DNA of 44,891 bases, from positions 1 through 44,891 of the IMG/VR virus record IMGVR_UViG_3300010938_000066; one strand, written 5' to 3'. Both the position numbers and the translations under genes were made by a program. The notes beneath the pieces are model-generated. The model was not told the origin of the DNA and did no database searches. It worked only from the letters and a program-made list of their open reading frames with translations. Of this stretch, positions 40,500 to 44,891 are shown one piece after another. Position 1 is the first letter of the stretch; each line of letters begins with the position of its first letter. The stretch comes from a virus.

Positions 40500-41170
40500 A
40501 GGTATTCACAGGGCTCATGGTCCATGATATACTTGTAGACATCTTCTGTATGCCAGCGGGTCCCTACTATAATGAGCTCGCCATCCGGCTCCAGGATGGG
40601 ATGAAGCGTCTTATAATGTAGGATCACCCGCTGGCGCATCAAGTCAGTCGTAATATTCTTTTCATCGTGCAAGTCGTCGGCGATGATGATGTCGTAGTGG
40701 CCGCCCGTCCGGGGGGAATCTACTCCGCCCGTAGCAATAGATGGCTCCTTGAGTGGCCGTGTCCTCTGCGGTATGGTCACCGCATCTTCCTGCCACCCAG
40801 GGATATTTTTCCATTCCCCGTATATTTCCTTGAAACGATCGTTGTACTCGATGTGCCATTTTATCTCCGAGAGTATCATCTTCGCTCGATCGAGCGTTTT
40901 GCTATCAAGCAGGATTCTCAAATCAGGCTCATAAGCTAGCCGCCACAGCGGATAACCTATCGAGACAATGCTGGTTTTAAAGCTCCCTCGGGGCAATAGA
41001 AACATTTTGTAACGGGAGGAGCGGTCTGTCAGCAGCTTAACGATAGGCCCGTGTACGCCCTCCACAATATCCACATAACCCAAGACATCCTTAAGGAAGC
41101 TTAAAAAATCCTCACTGTATTTGAGTCTTTCCAGCTTGGCTCTCTGCTGTATGAGACTGTAGACTCCCAT
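40496..41170 (-). CDS. Terminase large subunit, ATPase part (224 aa)
   Basis: Packaging motor ATPase: Walker A-like LLPRGSFKTS (residues 58-67), Walker B IIIADDLHDE (161-170, with the catalytic Glu/Asp) and coupling motif VGTRWHTEDVY (202-212). The frame stops just after the point where the linker to the nuclease begins. Typical TerL is one protein of 450-550 aa; ATPase plus nuclease here total 515 aa. It overlaps the small-subunit gene by 59 nt. Confidence 0.85.
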   Translation of the reverse strand: MGVYSLIQQRAKLERLKYSEDFLSFLKDVLGYVDIVEGVHGPIVKLLTDRSSRYKMFLLPRGSFKTSIVSIGYPLWRLAYEPDLRILLDSKTLDRAKMILSEIKWHIEYNDRFKEIYGEWKNIPGWQEDAVTIPQRTRPLKEPSIATGGVDSPRTGGHYDIIIADDLHDEKNITTDLMRQRVILHYKTLHPILEPDGELIIVGTRWHTEDVYKYIMDHEPCEYL

Positions 41171-41645
41171 GTGCCTTCAGGGCTCTCAATCGCTCCAATT
41201 CTTTTTCGTGAATCTCTATCAGTTCATCAGTCGTAAGCTCTTCAGTGACATCTTGAATCTCAGCCTGCTTCTTGACATTCAGCCCCAGTACTCCGGCAGC
41301 GATCTTGGTGTACTCCAAGGCCATGCGGATTGCCCGATGAATATCTCGATTCTCCACATCTTCCCGTTGGAGAAGCTCTTGGAGCCTGAGCAAGGATTGA
41401 TTTAGAATGTCGGCTATAAGGGCTTCTTTATCCGTGAAGTGCTTGGCGAGCTCCCCTTGTACTCTCGGATCATTAAGGAGTCGACTAGCCAACGTTCTTG
41501 CTGAGCGAGGTGAATAACCTGCTCGTATAGCTGCTCGGGTGGCATTGGACGGATCAAGCACATAATGCTTGATAAACTTCCTCGCCCTAGCCGACATTTT
41601 GGCCCGCTTTCTTGCATGTTCAAGAAGTTCCTCTTTTCGGCTCAT
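41112..41645 (-). CDS. terS: Terminase small subunit (177 aa)
   Basis: XtmA/Terminase_2-like: an N-terminal helix-turn-helix DNA-binding region (FIKHYVLDPSNATRAAIRAGYS, SARTLASRLLNDPRVQ) and a helical oligomerisation region (IADILNQSLLRLQELLQRED). It recognises the packaging start and recruits the large subunit. The start at 41645 overlaps the preceding stop (ATGA) with AGAGG about 6 nt upstream. Confidence 0.8.
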   Translation of the reverse strand: MSRKEELLEHARKRAKMSARARKFIKHYVLDPSNATRAAIRAGYSPRSARTLASRLLNDPRVQGELAKHFTDKEALIADILNQSLLRLQELLQREDVENRDIHRAIRMALEYTKIAAGVLGLNVKKQAEIQDVTEELTTDELIEIHEKELERLRALKAHGSLQSHTAESQAGKTQIQ

Positions 41646-42745
41646 TTTAGGCCTCTTAATAGCGTCTTTTGCAGAAGCGAAACAAGCCAAGGCTGTAGCG
41701 GCCGCTGTGGTTTTAATAGCTCTTCCGTTATTTCCGATATTGGCTTTCCCGATAGAGTGCTCAAATCTCTCGGCCCAAGTCTAAACATGATACTCGGCAG
41801 CTCTCTCAATGCCCGACCCAAGCGAGCCGCCTCTTGAGCAAATTTGACTGGGGCTTGGGCCGCCTCAACAAATGCCCCCAGCATTCCTGGGCGACTGGTA
41901 AGGCCCTCAATATAGCCTCCCATAGGCAACCCCCGAAATGCGCGCGAGACATCTTCAAACCAACGCTGTAGAATACTGGGATTTTCCGCTACTTGAGCCA
42001 AGATTGGAGCACCCGCTATCTCGTCAAAGGCTGGTGGTGCAGATTTAAACAAGGCTTCAATGGGACGCCCGCCCGCTCTTGGTTCCCACCATTTCTTTAA
42101 AAGATCTAGGGCGGCCCTACTAGTCGCTTGCACATCTTCGCGTTTGCTCTTTTGTCCTCTAGAAACAGCCCCCAATAAGGCCCCTATGTAAGAACCAAAA
42201 CCTGCTCTAGCGGCTTCTTCTGGAGAATAGAGCCCAGCACGTATGGCAGGAGCCCAAGCACTGGCCTCTTCTAATACAGTATAGAGTCCTACTCGCTCAG
42301 CCCCTGGCTCATGTATCAGCCCTCGCGGCATCCAATAAGGGGCTATAATTTTCTGTAGGGTGTGAGTCGCCTCGTGCGCAACCGTAGCCTCGGGCCTTGC
42401 TTCTCTTCCTTTTTCAAGTACGTGAATAATGGCATGATGCATAGGCCCTCTACCAAGATTAGAGCGCACCGGAAACATTTGGCCCCCAGTCCCAAAAGGT
42501 GGAACCAGTGGGGGGTGCTGTTTAGCTTCTCGAAGTGCCCCCTCTAGGACTTTTTGGGCTAGCTCAGGGTTATTGGTTATGTATAGGGTTCCTAGGGTGG
42601 GCAAAAGCCAAGGGACAGTTGCCAGAATCTTTTCGGCTCTACTTTGTGGCTCGGCTGCTCCGAGGCCGACAGCAAGGCCCCGGATCAGCTCATCGAGCCA
42701 TGAACCTGGAGTTGGGGGGAGTTCACTAACCTTTCGAGTTGGCAT
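41642..42745 (-). CDS. HEATH-motif protein (367 aa)
   Basis: Contains TVAHEATHTLQ (H124-E-A-T-H128), a zincin-type HEXXH motif, followed about 30 residues later by a conserved-looking Glu pair (VLEEASAW, E159/E160) that could be the third ligand. The rest is helical and Ala/Gly-rich. It has no signal peptide. No ribosome binding site; it overlaps the endolysin gene by 20 nt. A packaged or structural protease is possible, but the fold is not certain. Confidence 0.6.
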   Translation of the reverse strand: MPTRKVSELPPTPGSWLDELIRGLAVGLGAAEPQSRAEKILATVPWLLPTLGTLYITNNPELAQKVLEGALREAKQHPPLVPPFGTGGQMFPVRSNLGRGPMHHAIIHVLEKGREARPEATVAHEATHTLQKIIAPYWMPRGLIHEPGAERVGLYTVLEEASAWAPAIRAGLYSPEEAARAGFGSYIGALLGAVSRGQKSKREDVQATSRAALDLLKKWWEPRAGGRPIEALFKSAPPAFDEIAGAPILAQVAENPSILQRWFEDVSRAFRGLPMGGYIEGLTSRPGMLGAFVEAAQAPVKFAQEAARLGRALRELPSIMFRLGPRDLSTLSGKPISEITEELLKPQRPLQPWLVSLLQKTLLRGLK

Positions 42746-43160
42746 CGGGGACAGTGTATACCCACATGCGGTAACCGTCGATGTCGACGTGGATGCGATC
42801 AGGATATAGGCCTAGGCCCCGGATAACCCGTTTCTTGTGCAGAGCCCGGGCAGTTTCATGTAGTTGCGGCGTGGGTACACGAGGGGACCAGATGTCCGCG
42901 GCCGATGCCGTCAGATGCGCGCTGGTCGGAACTCCCCCCACGGCTCGATTATGCTCGGGACATCGATACCATGAATTGACAATGACGGGAACATCACCAA
43001 GGGCCTCTCTAACCTTCTCCAAGACTTCCGCTAGTTTTATAGCATTCTCGGCATATTTCCTCGGGAAGATGCAGCCACAGCGGCAGTAGACCTCTTTCCA
43101 CGTAAAGTGGGCTGAGATCTTATCTTCTGGATGATAAGGCTGTGTCTCCTTCTCGGCCAT
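42726..43160 (-). CDS. M15 peptidase, endolysin candidate (144 aa)
   Basis: Peptidase_M15_3 type D,D- or L,D-peptidase: HFTWKEVYCRCGC near the N-terminus, NSWYRCPEHNRAVGG, SAHLTASAADI (H82, D89) and DRIHVDI (H124), giving the H-D-H zinc site. It would cut peptidoglycan peptides for lysis. No signal peptide, so release would need a holin. AAGGTGA precedes the ATG at 43160. It follows the secreted protease gene in the late operon. Confidence 0.8.
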   Translation of the reverse strand: MAEKETQPYHPEDKISAHFTWKEVYCRCGCIFPRKYAENAIKLAEVLEKVREALGDVPVIVNSWYRCPEHNRAVGGVPTSAHLTASAADIWSPRVPTPQLHETARALHKKRVIRGLGLYPDRIHVDIDGYRMWVYTVPDANSKG

Positions 43161-43163
43161 GTC

Positions 43164-43895
43164 TTAGTTCACCTTTACCAGCCCTCGTAGGCGGTCTATG
43201 GGAACAGCATACGCCACTTTATCCCGCTCATAGAGACCAAACATTATCTGAATTCCTGTCCGAGGAGCTTTGAGCTTATGAGCACGAATTACACCAACAA
43301 CTTTGCCTTCGTAATTGAAGACTGGTGCTCCGGACTGTCCCGGATTGATAAACATACCAATCTCAAGTTCTCCTTCAGAATACTTATCCTGAGAATAGCC
43401 CAAGAAGGGGCCGGTTACGACATTGAGAACACGGTTACCGTAACCGACTGTAGAAAGATTCTCTCCGACTGAAGGAGTATAGTCCCAAGCGATCTTTAGG
43501 ACAGGCAGCTTCCAGAGAGACCAAAACTTGAAGACCATGAGATCATAACCTTCATCGCCCCTCGACATCCCAATTACCCAAGAGGCAATGAACTGACGGG
43601 GATACCAATAGGCTCCCCACATTCTCAGGGCGCGAGATTCGAAGGTTATGTTTTGGCTGTAGCAGTGCCCAGCGGAGACCCCAGTATTCACATAGGCAGG
43701 TTCTTCTCTCCCATACCTGCCGGTCACGAAGACTTCCTCGGATCTAATCAAGAAGGCCGTGCACAGGTGGTCGCCATCAAGATGAAGTTTACCGATGGCC
43801 CCTATGTCCCAGTCCCATTGGCTCGCAGGGCCCGACCCCGCCCCCAATAGGACCAAGGCTAGCAGTACTAGAAGGACCTTCCAATGTCTTTCCAT
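43164..43895 (-). CDS. Secreted trypsin-like serine protease (243 aa)
   Basis: S1-type protease: VSAGHC (H77), GDEGYDLMVFK (D118) and NPGQSGAPVF (S188) supply the catalytic triad, in the usual order, with GEGPVVG-type strands after the Ser. A hydrophobic N-terminus (LLVLLALVLLGAGSG) is a likely signal peptide, so it should act outside the cytoplasm, e.g. on cell-surface proteins. First gene of the late operon. The start at 43895 lies only 7 nt after the -10 of P4, so the mRNA would be leaderless; no ribosome binding site is present. Phage-encoded secreted S1 proteases are uncommon. Confidence 0.75.
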   Translation of the reverse strand: MERHWKVLLVLLALVLLGAGSGPASQWDWDIGAIGKLHLDGDHLCTAFLIRSEEVFVTGRYGREEPAYVNTGVSAGHCYSQNITFESRALRMWGAYWYPRQFIASWVIGMSRGDEGYDLMVFKFWSLWKLPVLKIAWDYTPSVGENLSTVGYGNRVLNVVTGPFLGYSQDKYSEGELEIGMFINPGQSGAPVFNYEGKVVGVIRAHKLKAPRTGIQIMFGLYERDKVAYAVPIDRLRGLVKVN

Positions 43896-43902
43896 GGCCC
43901 AT

Positions 43903-43931
43903 ATTATACCATATTTTTGCCCATTTGTCAA
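43903..43931 (-). promoter_or_regulatory. Promoter P4, leftward, late operon
   Basis: Perfect consensus on the minus strand: TTGACA (43926-43931), 17-nt spacer, TATAAT (43903-43908), preceded by TGG (extended -10). The -10 is 7 nt before the first codon of the protease gene, placing the transcription start at the ATG. It is the only promoter found for the 27-kb late operon. Confidence 0.85.
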
Positions 43932-43966
43932 GGGGGTAAGACAAAAAATTTTTAGGAGGAGGGGAC

Positions 43967-43995
43967 TTGACAAAAGCCCAGAAATGTGGTATAAT
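43967..43995 (+). promoter_or_regulatory. Promoter P5, rightward
   Basis: Perfect consensus on the plus strand: TTGACA (43967-43972), 17-nt spacer, TATAAT (43990-43995), preceded by TGG. The predicted start is near 44002. No open frame follows; the transcript would be the hairpin-rich region to the right. P4 and P5 are divergent, 35 bp apart. Confidence 0.85.
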
Positions 43996-44001
43996 ATGAG
44001 T

Positions 44002-44512
44002 CGACTGGCGTAGAAGATACGTCAGCAGGATTCCTCCCCGGTGTTGTGGATTAGATCCCAACATCGGGCCCATTGCCTCATCCTCCTGCTAAGAGGGTAG
44101 CCTTGGACCGGTACGAGCGGTAGGTGGGTCGCCCGGTCATTCCTCAGTTACATACATCTTCCGTATGTAAGTGAGGAAGCTGGGGATAGGTTCCTAAGAG
44201 ATGGAGTTACCGAGTCCGGTCAGGCGGTAATATATATTGGGGGAACTATTCCCAAAAACAGGTCAACATTAGTCAACACTGGGGAAGACTGACTGAGGTC
44301 AGGCTTCCCCCCAAACTTCAATAAACCCAAATCTCAACCACAAATCATCTTGACTATCAACCCATGGTTGCTCAAAAGAGCAACCCCGTGTCAACAGTTC
44401 TTCAACCAAGAATCAACTCTCCAAAAGTCTAGAATATAATATTATGGCTTGGTGGTTGAAGAACTGTTGACTTTTGTTAACCTTGGGTTCCTTACTGGGG
44501 GCGAAGCCCCCC
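44002..44512 (+). ncRNA. Candidate large structured RNA downstream of P5
   Basis: About 500 nt without a sizeable open frame but with a chain of strong hairpins: CTGGCGTA/TACGTCAG (44005-44025); GCAGGA/TCCTGC (44025-44030/44084-44089) enclosing a 14-bp hairpin (44037-44068); GACCGG/CCGGTC (44106-44138); a 15-bp hairpin with one mismatch (44140-44178); TACCG/CGGTA (44208-44229); a 12-bp nested stem GGGGAAG/CTTCCCC (44281-44310); GGTTGCTC/GAGCAACC with AAAA loop (44366-44385); a 19-bp inverted repeat (44390-44471); and GGGGGC/GCCCCC with GAA loop (44497-44511). It begins at a consensus promoter. The family is not recognised; an ornate large phage RNA, a packaging RNA or an origin are possibilities. 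Confidence 0.65.
44390..44471. repeat. 19-bp perfect inverted repeat
   Basis: GTCAACAGTTCTTCAACCA (44390-44408) is the exact reverse complement of 44453-44471, with a 44-nt AT-rich loop. GTCAACA also occurs at 44262 and 44273 nearby. It could be an RNA stem, a replication origin feature or a resolution site. Confidence 0.85.
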
Positions 44513-44564
44513 TAGCTGGAACCCCCAAAGCATATCCCAATCATACACAGGTTAGTCAAGGGTT
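44513..44564. other. Spacer without recognised element
   Basis: Between the last hairpin and the first repeat copy there is AT-rich sequence with no open frame or clear signal. Confidence 0.4.
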
Positions 44565-44666
44565 TAAGTTTCTCAAATCGTGCCCTAGGGTTTTTCCCCT
44601 GCCCCCTGGGTAAAGATATCTAGGATCTAGATATCCTGCCCATAATGATATTATATCCTAGGGATA
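44565..44666. repeat. 102-nt direct repeat, copy 1
   Basis: Starts TAAGTTTCTCAAATCG and ends TATCCTAGGGATA. It contains CCCTAGGG and the interrupted palindrome GATATCTAG/CTAGATATC (44615-44623/44627-44635). Nearly identical to copy 2, one base shorter. Between the copies lie CTTTAGTG twice in tandem (44686-44701) and ACTAAAG. AT-rich with dyads, like a replication origin or regulatory array. Confidence 0.8.
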
Positions 44667-44788
44667 AATCCTGGGAATGGGCTTACTTTAGTGCTTTAGT
44701 GAACTAAAGAACCCATTATATCGGGCATATCATGGGCATAATAGAGAAAAAATCTTGGGTTTGGGCAGGAAATGGGGTCTGTTCCTGA

Positions 44789-44891
44789 TAAGTTTCTCAA
44801 ATCGTGCCCTAGGGTTTTTCCCCTGCCCCCTGGGTAAAAGATATCTAGGATCTAGATATCCTGCCCATAATGATATTATATCCTAGGGATA
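44789..44891. repeat. 102-nt direct repeat, copy 2, at the window end
   Basis: Matches copy 1 with one extra A (AAAAG versus AAAG before the palindrome) and runs to the last base of the window, 224 bp downstream. A repeat ending exactly at the contig edge suggests the assembly stopped in a longer array or at a circularisation overlap. Confidence 0.8.

Noticed and set aside
39624-41170. Intron or intein splitting the terminase
   Set aside because: The two frames overlap by 4 nt with no intervening sequence.

Overview
The window is most of a genome, or a nearly complete one, of a short-tailed (podovirus-like) tailed phage infecting an unidentified bacterium. No bacterial housekeeping genes, integrase or recognisable lysogeny module are seen. 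The virion order TerS, TerL, portal, scaffold-like, capsid, fibres, adaptor, nozzle-like protein and three ejection-type internal proteins, the last very large with a transglycosylase-like N-terminus, resembles T7/phiEco32-type phages. Host clues are weak: strong GGAGG ribosome binding sites, consensus sigma-70-type promoters, and dyads matching the CGAAC-N4-GTTCG LexA box of Gram-positive-type bacteria. No taxon is assigned.

Layout. (1) 65-5836, leftward: an accessory region of small, mostly zinc-binding proteins, controlled by at least three similar promoters (P1-P3), two of them carrying an identical 14-bp operator just upstream of -35. At its promoter-proximal end is a three-gene cassette: GS-like COOH-NH2 amidoligase, class II glutamine amidotransferase and ATP-grasp ligase. 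(2) 5975-16459, rightward: replication and nucleotide genes. These are a PD-(D/E)XK nuclease, small unknowns, an RNA cluster (tRNA-Gln, a structured RNA, tRNA-Ile), a deoxynucleotidase, a dATP/dGTP diphosphohydrolase-like protein, a DnaQ/RNase H-like exonuclease, a primase-helicase, a Holliday-junction-resolvase-like nuclease, a holin candidate, GroES and a UDG-exonuclease-PolA fusion. (3) 16416-43895, leftward: one almost gapless late operon for virion, packaging and lysis, probably read from a consensus promoter at 43903-43931. Its first genes are a secreted trypsin-like protease, an M15 peptidase and a HEATH-motif protein. (4) 43896-44891: a noncoding region of about 1 kb, with a second consensus promoter pointing right, a chain of strong hairpins and two copies of a 102-nt direct repeat.

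Genes overlap heavily (ATGA, GTGA, TAATG junctions), so translation is probably coupled. Four short genes (936-1103, 2285-2446, 38663-38842, 39048-39215) were found by reading frames directly.

Most interesting: the amidoligase/GAT-II/ATP-grasp cassette; the promoter-driven hairpin region at the right end; the structured RNA between the two tRNAs; the repeated promoter-operator modules; a fibre protein with ten 16-residue repeats; and a large terminase split into two genes. All functions are inferred by reading motifs; no database search was possible.
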